DNA of 64,000 bases from Haloplanus litoreus (lineage in GTDB: Archaea > Halobacteriota > Halobacteria > Halobacteriales > Haloferacaceae): assembly GCF_042677945.1 (NCBI RefSeq), contig NZ_JBHUDN010000012.1; one strand, written 5' to 3'. The notes beneath the pieces are model-generated. The model was not told the DNA's origin. It did no database searches and saw nothing but the letters and a program-made list of their open reading frames with translations. The position numbers and the translations under genes are program-made. This document shows positions 43,261 to 51,132 of the stretch, one piece after another. Position 1 is the stretch's first letter. Every line of letters starts with the position of its first letter.

Positions 43261-43343
43261 CGGCGTCCGCGAACCGCACACCGTCGGCGTATATAGGTCT
43301 CCTAGTAACGGATATATCGTCGGCTGTCGTCGGACGAATCCCG

Positions 43344-44390
43344 ATGCAACGTCAGACCGAAGTGGGACTCCGAGCGGCGTACGACGACCTCCACGTCGGC
43401 GTCGCGCTGTACGACCCGGACACCGGGACGGTTCTGGACGCCAACGACAGGCTGGAGTCGATGTTCGGATTCCCGACTGCCGAGCTACGTGAGCTGTCGG
43501 TCGGGACGTACACCGCGAACACGCACGCGTTCTCCGAGGACGAGTTCCTCGACCGGCTCCGTGCGAGCGCTTCGGGGGAGCGACAGGAGTTCATCTGGCG
43601 GGTCAAACGGGGCGACGGTGAACTCGTCTGGGTCCGGCTCTATCTCTCTCGGCGAGCGTCCGACGAGCGGACTCTCGTCCGTGCCGAAGTGCGCGACATC
43701 ACCGACTCGTACCACACGAGTCGCCGGGAGGAACTGTTCTGGCGACTCCTGCGGCACAACCTCCGAAACGAGGCGAACGTTCTCACGGGGCACAGCGAAC
43801 GGATCGCGACCCACGCCGAAACCGAACCGGTGCGCGAGGCAGTCGCAGTCGTCCGCGATACGGCCGCCGATCTGGGTCGCATGGCCGAGTCGGTCACACA
43901 GATCGAGCAGGCGATGGTACGGACGGGCGAGAGGCAGCGCCGCCGCGTCGCCACCGTGATACGGGACGTGGCCGACGACCTCACGGCCGAGCATCCCGCC
44001 GCGACGGTGACGATCACGGAACGCGAGCGGATGTGGACCCACGTCGACGACTCGTTCACCCACGCCGTCGCTCACACGCTCGAAAACGCCATCTTCCACG
44101 GCGGGGAGGCGACGCGGGTCGTCAGGGTCGTAGTCGGTCCGTCGCCGAACACCGGGCGAGTCGAGATCCGGATCGAAGACGACAACCCGCCGATACCGGC
44201 CGCCGAACTGAGCGCGCTCGACGACCGCGAGGAGACGACCCCCACGTCCCACGGCTCCGGCGTCGGTCTGTTCGTCATGAAGTGGTGCATCGAATCGCTC
44301 GGCGGCGAACTCGAAATAGAGACCGGCGACCCCCGGGGGAACACGGTGTCCCTCTATCTGCCGCCGAAGGAGCCGCCGGACCACGCGTAG
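43344..44390 (+). CDS. PAS-sensor histidine kinase
   Basis: 348 residues, soluble. A PAS domain (about 10-120, VGVALYDPDTGTVLDANDRLESMFG) is followed by the histidine kinase core: the H-box RHNLRNEANVLTGH with H138, N-box HTLENAIFHGG, and G-box GSGVGLFVMKW. It would autophosphorylate and signal to a response regulator, none of which is encoded next to it. The signal sensed is unknown; the PAS domain has no evident heme or flavin motif. It follows glyA by 84 bases in the same direction. Confidence 0.9.
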   Translation: MQRQTEVGLRAAYDDLHVGVALYDPDTGTVLDANDRLESMFGFPTAELRELSVGTYTANTHAFSEDEFLDRLRASASGERQEFIWRVKRGDGELVWVRLYLSRRASDERTLVRAEVRDITDSYHTSRREELFWRLLRHNLRNEANVLTGHSERIATHAETEPVREAVAVVRDTAADLGRMAESVTQIEQAMVRTGERQRRRVATVIRDVADDLTAEHPAATVTITERERMWTHVDDSFTHAVAHTLENAIFHGGEATRVVRVVVGPSPNTGRVEIRIEDDNPPIPAAELSALDDREETTPTSHGSGVGLFVMKWCIESLGGELEIETGDPRGNTVSLYLPPKEPPDHA

Positions 44391-44440
44391 CCGGAGGCTC
44401 GGACGCAACCGGTGTGTCGACGACCGCGTTCCGTCTCGCG

Positions 44441-44890
44441 CTACGACTTCACCGGCGTCTTGACCACCGCCACCGGTTCGTCGGCCAGTCGGACCACGCG
44501 GTCGGTGACGGAGCCGAGGAGGCTCCGGTACTCCTCGGGGTGTCGGCGCGTCCCGAGGACGATCAGATCGACCCCTTCGTCGGCCGCGTAGTCGACGATT
44601 TCCTCGTGTGGGCGGCCGTGTCGGAGCGCTTCGATCACTTCGACGCCGCGGTCGGCCGCCCGCTCCGTCACCGTCGCCAGCGCCTCCTCGCCGACCTCTT
44701 CGAGGCCGTGTTCCGGTCCCTCGTGCTCGTCGACGTACTCGTCGCCGCTATAGGCGGAGTAGACGTCGCTGTCGACGACGTAGAGCGCGTGGAGCATGGC
44801 GTCGTGGAGGTCGGCTAGGCCGATGGCGTGTCCGATGGCGTTCTCCGAGGCGACGCTCCCGTCCGTGGCGAGGAGGATGTTCTCGTACAT
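44441..44890 (-). CDS. Universal stress protein (UspA family)
   Basis: 149 residues. It begins MYENILLATDGSVASENAI, the common Usp start, and ends with the nucleotide-loop-like LGTRRHPEEYRSLLGSVTDRVVRLADEPVAVVKTP. The family binds ATP or AMP and is induced by stress. The gene is divergent from folD, with 105 bases between starts holding both promoters. No other Usp gene is visible in the window. Confidence 0.92.
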   Translation of the reverse strand: MYENILLATDGSVASENAIGHAIGLADLHDAMLHALYVVDSDVYSAYSGDEYVDEHEGPEHGLEEVGEEALATVTERAADRGVEVIEALRHGRPHEEIVDYAADEGVDLIVLGTRRHPEEYRSLLGSVTDRVVRLADEPVAVVKTPVKS

Positions 44891-44995
44891 GAACGTGGGT
44901 TCGGCGGCCTGTGTAAAAAACCTCTCCCGTGACTCCCACGGGCCGATACTGCACCAAACGGAGGCTTGAAGAGTACACGGGGTCGCGGTTCGAGC

Positions 44996-45883
44996 ATGAC
45001 CCACGTTATCGACGGCGACGCGGTGGCGGCGGACGTACGCAACGGCCTCTCGGGCGCCATCGGGACGCTCGACGACGCCGGCGTCACGCCGACGCTCGCC
45101 ACCGTGTTGATGAGCGACGACCCCGCGAGCCAGACGTACGTCTCGATGAAACAGCAGGACTGCGCGGAGGTCGGCATCGAGGCGCGGGACGTCGAACTCG
45201 ACCCCGAGGCGCCCGCGGAGGAACTGTTCGACACCGTCGCGGACCTGAACGCCGACCCGGACGTGAACGGCATCCTCGTCCAGATGCCGGTCCCGGACCA
45301 CATCGAGGACCGGGACGTGATCCGGGCCATCGACCCCGCGAAGGACGTGGACGGGTTCCACCCCGAGAACGTCGGCCGACTGGTCGCCGGCGACCCCGTG
45401 TTCAAACCCTGTACGCCCCACGGTGTCCTGAAACTCCTCGACGCCGCGGACGTGGAGACCGAGGGTGCGGACGTGACGGTCGTCGGTCGGTCGAACATCG
45501 TCGGCAAACCCCTCGCCAACCTCCTGATCCAGAAAGCCGACTACGGCAACGCGACGGTGACGGTCTGTCACTCCCGGACCGACGACCTGGGCGAGAAGAC
45601 CCGTCGCGCGGACGTGGTGATCGCCGCCGTCGGCGTCCCCGAACTCGTCGACGGATCGATGATCAGCGAGGGCACCGTCGTCGTCGACGTGGGCGTCAAC
45701 CGCGTCGAACGCGACGGGGAGTCGACGCTCGTCGGCGACGTGGACTTCGAAACCGCCAAACCGAAGGCGCGGGCCATCACGCCAGTCCCCGGCGGCGTCG
45801 GGCCGATGACCCGCGCGATGCTCCTCTACAACACGGTCAAGGCGACGAGTCGGCAGACGGACGTGCCGGTCGACCTACCGTAA
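44996..45883 (+). CDS. folD: Bifunctional methylene-THF dehydrogenase/cyclohydrolase
   Basis: 295 residues. FolD oxidises 5,10-methylene-THF to methenyl-THF and hydrolyses it to formyl-THF. The catalytic lysine is in YVSMKQQDC, and the cofactor-binding and C-terminal signatures GRSNIVGKPLANLL and TPVPGGVGPMTRAML are intact. The ATG at 44996 is at the head of the conserved fold; a start ten codons upstream would be unusual. Its stop abuts the convergent zinc-ribbon gene. Confidence 0.95.
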   Translation: MTHVIDGDAVAADVRNGLSGAIGTLDDAGVTPTLATVLMSDDPASQTYVSMKQQDCAEVGIEARDVELDPEAPAEELFDTVADLNADPDVNGILVQMPVPDHIEDRDVIRAIDPAKDVDGFHPENVGRLVAGDPVFKPCTPHGVLKLLDAADVETEGADVTVVGRSNIVGKPLANLLIQKADYGNATVTVCHSRTDDLGEKTRRADVVIAAVGVPELVDGSMISEGTVVVDVGVNRVERDGESTLVGDVDFETAKPKARAITPVPGGVGPMTRAMLLYNTVKATSRQTDVPVDLP

Positions 45884-46588
45884 TCAGGCCAGTCGATTCT
45901 GCGCCCCGACCAGCGACGACTCGTCGCCGTCGATCAGGTACGTCCCAACCTCGCGGGCCGCCCGCACCAGGGACTCCGCTTCCTCCGGCGGCACGTCGCC
46001 CTGGAGCGCCTCCACCCGCTTGCACCGTTCGCGGAGGGTTCCGAGCGTCCGCCGCCCAGCGTCGTCGGGATGTTCGTCCAGCCACTCCAACAGGTCGCGA
46101 CGATACGCGTCGACGGCGTTCGCGTCGCCGAGGCCGCGCGCCGCGGCCAGACTGTCGGGGACCGACTCCGGTCCCGGGCGCTCGCCCTGGTCGGCGCCGC
46201 GGAGGAGGGCGAGGAGGTAGGTGTGTGCCGCGTCGCTGGGCGACCGGCGACGGTGGAACCGATCGATCACCTGCAGGAGTTCGCTGGCGGCGACGACGGT
46301 ACCGTCGAGCGGTTGGAGGGTGCCGCCGTCGACGAAGCCGCGGCGACGAACGTACGCCCGCAGGTCGCGCTTGCAGTCGTCGACCACCTGCGGGAGCGTG
46401 TCGTTGGCCGCGGCGGTGCGGTACGGCGTCAGATCGAGCGTCACCGGGGCGTCCGTGTGCAGGGTCCGGTCCGCGTCGACGCCGACGCTGCGGAGGCTCT
46501 CACACTCCGGACACGCCACGCTCCCCGTTCCGTAGTACGACCACCGGCAGCCACAGTCCTGACACTCCCGTCGGCCGCGAACCTTCAT
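45884..46588 (-). CDS. Zinc-ribbon protein, unknown function
   Basis: 234 residues. An N-terminal zinc ribbon (CQDCGCRWSYYGTGSVACPEC, about residues 8-30) precedes a helical domain rich in Arg, Asp and Glu. It resembles haloarchaeal TFIIB-type-ribbon proteins of DUF7117, which I recall by name without a known function. The ATG at 46588 is the start of the conserved part; the upstream 17 residues of the open frame are weak. It is convergent with folD. Confidence 0.7.
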   Translation of the reverse strand: MKVRGRRECQDCGCRWSYYGTGSVACPECESLRSVGVDADRTLHTDAPVTLDLTPYRTAAANDTLPQVVDDCKRDLRAYVRRRGFVDGGTLQPLDGTVVAASELLQVIDRFHRRRSPSDAAHTYLLALLRGADQGERPGPESVPDSLAAARGLGDANAVDAYRRDLLEWLDEHPDDAGRRTLGTLRERCKRVEALQGDVPPEEAESLVRAAREVGTYLIDGDESSLVGAQNRLA

Positions 46589-46677
46589 GTCCGTCGTTCG
46601 CTCGGCGGCGACAAAAGGTCGGCGTTCCGGTGGCTCCACCCCCGAGGATACAGGTGGCCGGGGCCCAACCCATCGCT

Positions 46678-46824
46678 ATGCGCGACGAAAGCGAGGTTCG
46701 CGAGCAGTACGAGTTCCTCCAGGACCAACTCGCCGACGAAGAGATGCGCCACGAGGGCGTCCGTCAACTGTTCACCCACTACAAGCGGGCGCTGGGTTGG
46801 GTGTTGGAAGAGGAACATCTGTAG
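46678..46824 (+). CDS. Very small conserved-looking protein
   Basis: 48 residues, strongly charged and helical (MRDESEVREQYEFLQDQLADEEMRHEGV onward). The codon use fits the genome, and two strong hairpins with a T-tract follow it, consistent with a real transcript. No family name is recognised, and the alternative is that it is a short non-coding region. Confidence 0.55.
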   Translation: MRDESEVREQYEFLQDQLADEEMRHEGVRQLFTHYKRALGWVLEEEHL

Positions 46825-46868
46825 CGGCGAGGCGGTACCTTTATGATATCAGATGCCGGAGTATCAGG

Positions 46869-46959
46869 TGACGCTTCGTCTGGAGGGCCGAAGCGTCAGC
46901 GGGGACCAATTCAGGGCGGCAAGCTTCCACGCGATTTTCGCGTGGCTTGCTTTCCTTTT
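46869..46959 (+). terminator. Two strong hairpins and a T-tract downstream of the 48-residue gene
   Basis: First stem: TGACGCTTCG / CGAAGCGTCA (46869-46878, 46889-46898; 10 bp). Second: CCACGCGA / TCGCGTGG (46927-46934, 46938-46945; 8 bp) extended by GCAAG / CTTGC around a three-base bulge, followed by a T-rich run 46951-46959. The end structure looks like a terminator for the plus-strand gene upstream. The 36-codon frame 46853-46963 (MPEYQVTLRLEG onward) spans the whole element, and it could instead be a small RNA or a mini-element remnant. Confidence 0.5.
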
Positions 46960-47028
46960 GTAGCTACACCACGAGCGACGGCCCCAGTTCGTGCCCCGAA
47001 CGCGCTCGTTCGGATCGTTGCAACCGTG

Positions 47029-48198
47029 TCAGTCCTGCGGTGCCGCGTCGTCCTCGCTACCGTCGGGTGTCGCGTCGACATCCACACCGGGCAGACTCCC
47101 CGGATCCACCGCGTAAGGCTGGATGGGTCGTGCCTGCAGGAGTTCCGGCAACACCAGCCGCGTGAAGTGGACGATCAACACGAGAAGCATCGGTGCGAGG
47201 AAGATGCCGTACCAGCCGAACAGCAGCGGACCGAAGGTGTACGCGATCATCAGGCTCCCGACGTGGAGGCTCCGGCCCGAGACGTAGGGTCGGAGCACGA
47301 GGTCCGGGATGGTGTCGACGACGACGAACGAGACGAGGGCGAAGACGGCGACGAACCAGAGCGCGGTCGGATCGGTCAGGATGCCGAGTCCGGCGAGGTA
47401 GACGACCACCGGGACGTAGACGAGTTTCATGCCGACGATGGGGATGAGGCTCGCGATGCCCGCGAGCAACCCGACGAGCGGAGCGGCGGGGATCCGCAGG
47501 CCGGTCGGGGCGTAGACGTTCAGGATGGAGTACGCGAGCACACCGATGCTCCCGGTCAGCACCGCGTTGAGGATGTTCCCGAAGAAGATACCTTTGAAAT
47601 CCCGGTCGACGGCGCGGGCGTAGGACTCCAGGATGCCCCGGTCGTCGCCGAAGCGGCTCAGCGTCCACCGGGAGAGTCGCCCCCCGTCACGGAGCAGGTA
47701 GAAGGCAAGCGCGAGCATCACGAACAGGTGGACGGCGCCGATGCCGAGGAAGGCCACCGTGTCGGCTGCCGAGCCGAGCGACGAGAGGAGCGACCGGAAC
47801 CCCTCGGCGGAGAGATATCGCTCCGGATCGAGGGTGAGAAGCGTCGCCGGGTCGGCGATGCTGCCGAGCGTCTCCTCGTCGAGGAGTGGCCATCGTGTGG
47901 GATCGAACGCCCCGCTGTTGACGTACTTCAGCAGTTCGTTGAGGGCGATGCTCAGGGCGTACACCACGAGCAAGAGCGCGGGGAGGGCGAGGGCGAACAG
48001 CGAGATCGCGGCCGCGAGGCTCGCGGGCCGGATCACCCGCCGCAGGCGGAGATAGATCGGCCGCGTGGCGTAGTAGATGAACACGCCGAAGACGAAGGTG
48101 CCGACGAAGGAGTAGACGACGTAGACGAGCGCGGCTCCGAGCGCGATGCCCAGGCTCCACCAGCCGAGCCGATAGCGGGACGGCCGAAACTCCGACAT
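47029..48198 (-). CDS. AI-2E family membrane permease
   Basis: 389 residues with about eight hydrophobic segments. The C-terminal half contains the family segments AGIASLIPIVGMKLVYVP and PDLVLRPYVSGRSLHVGSLMIAYTFGPLLFGWYGIFLAPML. AI-2E proteins are permease-like; some export small molecules or act as Na+/H+ antiporters, and the quorum-sensing name does not apply here with any certainty. The gene follows a conspicuous palindrome at 48273-48336, upstream of its start. Confidence 0.87.
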   Translation of the reverse strand: MSEFRPSRYRLGWWSLGIALGAALVYVVYSFVGTFVFGVFIYYATRPIYLRLRRVIRPASLAAAISLFALALPALLLVVYALSIALNELLKYVNSGAFDPTRWPLLDEETLGSIADPATLLTLDPERYLSAEGFRSLLSSLGSAADTVAFLGIGAVHLFVMLALAFYLLRDGGRLSRWTLSRFGDDRGILESYARAVDRDFKGIFFGNILNAVLTGSIGVLAYSILNVYAPTGLRIPAAPLVGLLAGIASLIPIVGMKLVYVPVVVYLAGLGILTDPTALWFVAVFALVSFVVVDTIPDLVLRPYVSGRSLHVGSLMIAYTFGPLLFGWYGIFLAPMLLVLIVHFTRLVLPELLQARPIQPYAVDPGSLPGVDVDATPDGSEDDAAPQD

Positions 48199-48272
48199 GG
48201 TGACGACACTCGCGGGCCGCAGTAAAAAAGCCCCCTGCGCCTCCGGACGGCGTCGGCCCGCTCATCGGGAGT

Positions 48273-48336
48273 GTTGTACCTGTTTACCGGTGGGTCGCCA
48301 GGACGGGTCGGCGACCCACCGGTACTGACGTACAAC
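48273..48336. repeat. 64-nt nested palindrome between FEN1 and the AI-2E permease
   Basis: Inner arms TACCGGTGGGTCGCC (48285-48299) and GGCGACCCACCGGTA (48310-48324) are perfect inverted repeats of 15 bp with a 10-base loop; outer arms GTTGTAC (48273-48279) and GTACAAC (48330-48336) add 7 bp across symmetrical 5-base internal loops. There is no T-tract, so it is not an obvious terminator. It could be a REP-like repeat or MITE, or a regulator site for the permease gene. Confidence 0.85.
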
Positions 48337-48344
48337 GACCCGTC

Positions 48345-49325
48345 TCAGGTCCAGCGATCCAGTCCCGTCTGCACCTGCGCGTCCTCGATGCGCTCGAACC
48401 CGCGGGCCACCTCGTCGGCGTCGATGCCCCACTCCCCGACGACGTACTCCCGGGCGGCGTCGACGTCAGGGTCGATGTCGGTGTCGAGTTCGTACTCGTC
48501 GGTCACGGGCGGGTCACGGAACAGCGCCCGCACCCGGTCGGCGTTCGCCACCTGCCAGCCCTCGGCCTCCAGAGCGCTCCAGAGGTCGCCGTGTTCCGTG
48601 ATGGCCGCGAGCGCCGTCTTCGGCCCGACGCCGTCGACGCCCGGGTTGAAGTCCGTGCCACAGAGGATGGCCACGTCGATCAGTTGCTCCCAGCTGATCC
48701 CGTGTCGGTCGAGGGTCGCGTCCAGATCCATCAGCTCCGGAGTCCCCTTGCTCGTCAGTTGGCGGAGCGTCAGCGGCGCACCGAACAGCAGGGTGTCGTA
48801 GTCCTCGCTGCCCGCGTAGTCGACGTCGCCGCGGCGGGCCATGTGTGCCGCCTGTGCCTCGCCCTCGGCGGGGGCGTCGACGACCGGAACGTCGAGTAGC
48901 GCCAGCAGTTCACGGGTCGTCTGCAGAATCACGTCGGTGAGTCGTTGGGTTCGTGCTTCGAGGCGGGAAGCCTCGACGGCGTCGCCGCGTTCCTCGGCGG
49001 CCGCCAGTCGCTCCTCGGCGCGTTCTCGCTGCTCGCGGCGTTCCGCCACCTCGCCGTCCTTCAACTCCGTGACGCCGCCGTCGAAGACGAAGACGGGCGT
49101 CAGGTCGTGTTCGAAAAACTTGGGCAGTCCCTGGACGACGCCGACGAGATTCGCCACCTCCTCGCCCGCTGCGGTGGTGTACACCTCGTCGTTCGTCCAC
49201 TTGACCGTCGTCGTGAGATAGCGATACAGCCAGTTGTGCGCGTCGACGGCGACGACGCTGTCGGCCACCTCGTCCCAGGCCACGTCCGAGAGGGCGGCCA
49301 GTTGCCGGAGGTCTGCGTTGCCCAT
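48345..49325 (-). CDS. fen1: Flap endonuclease 1
   Basis: 326 residues. FEN1 removes 5' flaps during Okazaki fragment processing and long-patch repair. The structure-specific nuclease domains are visible: N-terminal MGNADLRQLA with the acidic metal ligand in VAVDAHNWLYRY, PVFVFDGG and the internal EGEAQAAHMARRGDVDYAGSEDYDTL cluster, and a helix-hairpin-helix segment DFNPGVDGVGPKTAL. The end QTGLDRWT resembles a PCNA-binding PIP box. The ATG at 49325 is canonical (MGNADLR); the preceding residues overlap the acetyltransferase gene's 3' region. No operon partner. Confidence 0.94.
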   Translation of the reverse strand: MGNADLRQLAALSDVAWDEVADSVVAVDAHNWLYRYLTTTVKWTNDEVYTTAAGEEVANLVGVVQGLPKFFEHDLTPVFVFDGGVTELKDGEVAERREQRERAEERLAAAEERGDAVEASRLEARTQRLTDVILQTTRELLALLDVPVVDAPAEGEAQAAHMARRGDVDYAGSEDYDTLLFGAPLTLRQLTSKGTPELMDLDATLDRHGISWEQLIDVAILCGTDFNPGVDGVGPKTALAAITEHGDLWSALEAEGWQVANADRVRALFRDPPVTDEYELDTDIDPDVDAAREYVVGEWGIDADEVARGFERIEDAQVQTGLDRWT

Positions 49326-49353
49326 CAGGTAACCGTTACGCGGGCGCGGGCTT

Positions 49354-50022
49354 TCAACGTCCGGGTTCGCGGTCGTTTCCACCCGACTCGACCCGTTCGC
49401 GGGCGGCGTCGACCCCGGCCGGCCGGCTCACGACTGCCGGCGGACCGCTCTCGGTCCAGTCGTCGAGTCGGCCCGCCAGCCCCTCGGTCAGGTCGCGCCC
49501 ACGGTATCGTTCCAGCCCCTCCCGGTACTGCGCTGGGGGGCGGTCCGCGGGGCGTGCCGCAGGGCGTTCACAGACGAGTTCGGCCAGCCCCGTCTCCGCC
49601 CCGGTGAAGGCGAAGCCGGCGCGGTACGCGGCCCGGTAGGCTGCGGGGTTGTTGACGGCGATGCGAACCCGGTCGTAGCCCCTCGCTGCGGCCCGGTCGA
49701 CGACGACGGTCAGGAGCCGGGAACCGAGGCCGTTGCCCCGGCGATCCTCGCGGACGGTGACGTAGCGGACGACGAGACGGTCGCTCTCCGTGCGGTCGGC
49801 GCTGAACGACGCGGCCGCGAGGACGCCGTCGTCGAACTCGCCGTTTTCGACCCTCGACGGACTCCCCGAGGCGCACCGTTCCCCGCTTCCGTCCCCCGTC
49901 CGGTCGCGGACGACCGCCTTGCCCGTCGACCCGAGGACGAACTTGCCCGCGTAGGCGAAGCGGCGGTAGTCGAGGCGGAGCGTCGGGGCGTCCGGCGGCC
50001 ACCCGAGGACGGCGTAGTCCAT
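49354..50022 (-). CDS. GNAT-family N-acetyltransferase
   Basis: 222 residues. The GNAT acetyl-CoA fold is seen in the middle: VRYVTVREDRRGNGLGSRLLTVVV (motif A, R-x-x-G-x-G near residues 91-100), then NPAAYRAAYRAGFAFTGAE (motif B). The C-terminal tail of about 70 residues (residue 150 onward) is Arg-rich and may be a separate lobe. The substrate is unknown. The start ATG at 50022 (MDYAVLGWPPD) is in front of the fold. Divergent from the methyltransferase gene, 57 bases apart. Confidence 0.8.
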   Translation of the reverse strand: MDYAVLGWPPDAPTLRLDYRRFAYAGKFVLGSTGKAVVRDRTGDGSGERCASGSPSRVENGEFDDGVLAAASFSADRTESDRLVVRYVTVREDRRGNGLGSRLLTVVVDRAAARGYDRVRIAVNNPAAYRAAYRAGFAFTGAETGLAELVCERPAARPADRPPAQYREGLERYRGRDLTEGLAGRLDDWTESGPPAVVSRPAGVDAARERVESGGNDREPGR

Positions 50023-50079
50023 GCGTTCCCTTCGCGTGTGGCCCCGAAACCTTTGGCGCTCGGCGATCGACTCGTGGGT

Positions 50080-50685
50080 ATGCACGGCCCCGGCGACGTC
50101 CGCTTCTTCGACCGCATCGCGCGTCTCTACGACCGGTTCGCACCGAAGACGGACCCGGAACCGCTCTGGACCGGCCTGGCGCGGGCGGATCGCCCCGTCG
50201 AACGGGTGCTGGATCTGGCGGGGGGTACCGGGCGGGCCGCACGGGCGGTGACCGCGCCGGGACGTCCCGGGTGGCGTGCCCCGGAGGCCGTCGTCGTCGA
50301 CGCCTCGGGACCGATGCTCCGGCGGGCCGCCGAGCGCGGAACGGCGGCGGTGCGCGGGGACGCGGGGCGGCTCCCCCTCCGAGATCGGGACGCCGACGCC
50401 GTCGTCGTCCTCGACGCCCTGCATCACCTCCCCGACCCGGCGGCCGCGCTCGCGGAGGCGGCGCGGGTCCTCCGTCCGGACGGGGTCCTCGTCGTCCGGG
50501 AGTACGATCCGGGGACGCTTCGGGGGCGGGCGCTGGTCGCGGCGGAGCGACTCGTCGGCTTCGACTCGACGTTCCGTGATCCCGACGCGACGGCGAGCGC
50601 CGTCGCGGACGCCGGCCTGACTCCCTCGGTCCTCGACCGTGGGTTCGCGTTCACGGTCCTCGGGAAGAAACGAGGGAGCCATTAG
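50080..50685 (+). CDS. Class I SAM-dependent methyltransferase
   Basis: 201 residues. A Rossmann-like methyltransferase: motif I VLDLAGGTGRAARAV (GxGxG variant) near residue 45, an acidic motif II in VVVDASGPMLRRA, motif III AVVVLDALHHLPDP and the post-motif LRPDGVLVVREYD. It resembles UbiE/menaquinone-type and related small-molecule methylases, though the substrate is not given by sequence. The ATG at 50080 sits directly in front of the conserved region; the DUF3054 gene follows 21 bases downstream. Confidence 0.85.
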   Translation: MHGPGDVRFFDRIARLYDRFAPKTDPEPLWTGLARADRPVERVLDLAGGTGRAARAVTAPGRPGWRAPEAVVVDASGPMLRRAAERGTAAVRGDAGRLPLRDRDADAVVVLDALHHLPDPAAALAEAARVLRPDGVLVVREYDPGTLRGRALVAAERLVGFDSTFRDPDATASAVADAGLTPSVLDRGFAFTVLGKKRGSH

Positions 50686-50706
50686 GCCGCAGTCAAAAGC
50701 GCGGGT

Positions 50707-51126
50707 ATGGCAAACGCAGTCGCTGCCTTCTTCGACCGCCGTCTCGACGGCCGTGCGACGCCACTCGCGGTCGGCGACCTGATCGTCGTCGCGATTCTCT
50801 TCAGCGCGGGTACGGTCCACCACAACGGCCTCGGTATCGTCACCACGAACCCCGGCTATCTCCTCGCGACCATCGCGCCGTTTCTGATCGGCTGGATCGT
50901 CGCCGCTCCGCTGCTCGGCGCCTACGCGCCCGGCGCCGCGGAGTCGGCGAAAGCCGCCGTACCGCTCGCACTTCGGGCGTGGTTGGTCGCGGACGCCATC
51001 GCGCTGGGTATCCGGGCGACGCCGTTCGTCCACGGCGGGATCCAGTTGTCGTTCGTCGTCATCTCCCTCGTCGTCGGCTTCGTCGGCCTCGCGCTCTGGC
51101 GGACGGCCTTCTTCAAGCTCCGGTAG
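50707..51126 (+). CDS. DUF3054 membrane protein
   Basis: 139 residues with four hydrophobic segments. The DUF3054 pattern is visible as LAVGDLIVVAILFSAGTVHHNG near the start and PFLIGWIVAAPLLGAY in the middle. It follows the methyltransferase by 21 bases and is probably co-transcribed with it. The family function is unknown; it ends RTAFFKLR. Confidence 0.8.
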   Translation: MANAVAAFFDRRLDGRATPLAVGDLIVVAILFSAGTVHHNGLGIVTTNPGYLLATIAPFLIGWIVAAPLLGAYAPGAAESAKAAVPLALRAWLVADAIALGIRATPFVHGGIQLSFVVISLVVGFVGLALWRTAFFKLR

Positions 51127-51132
51127 TCGGCG

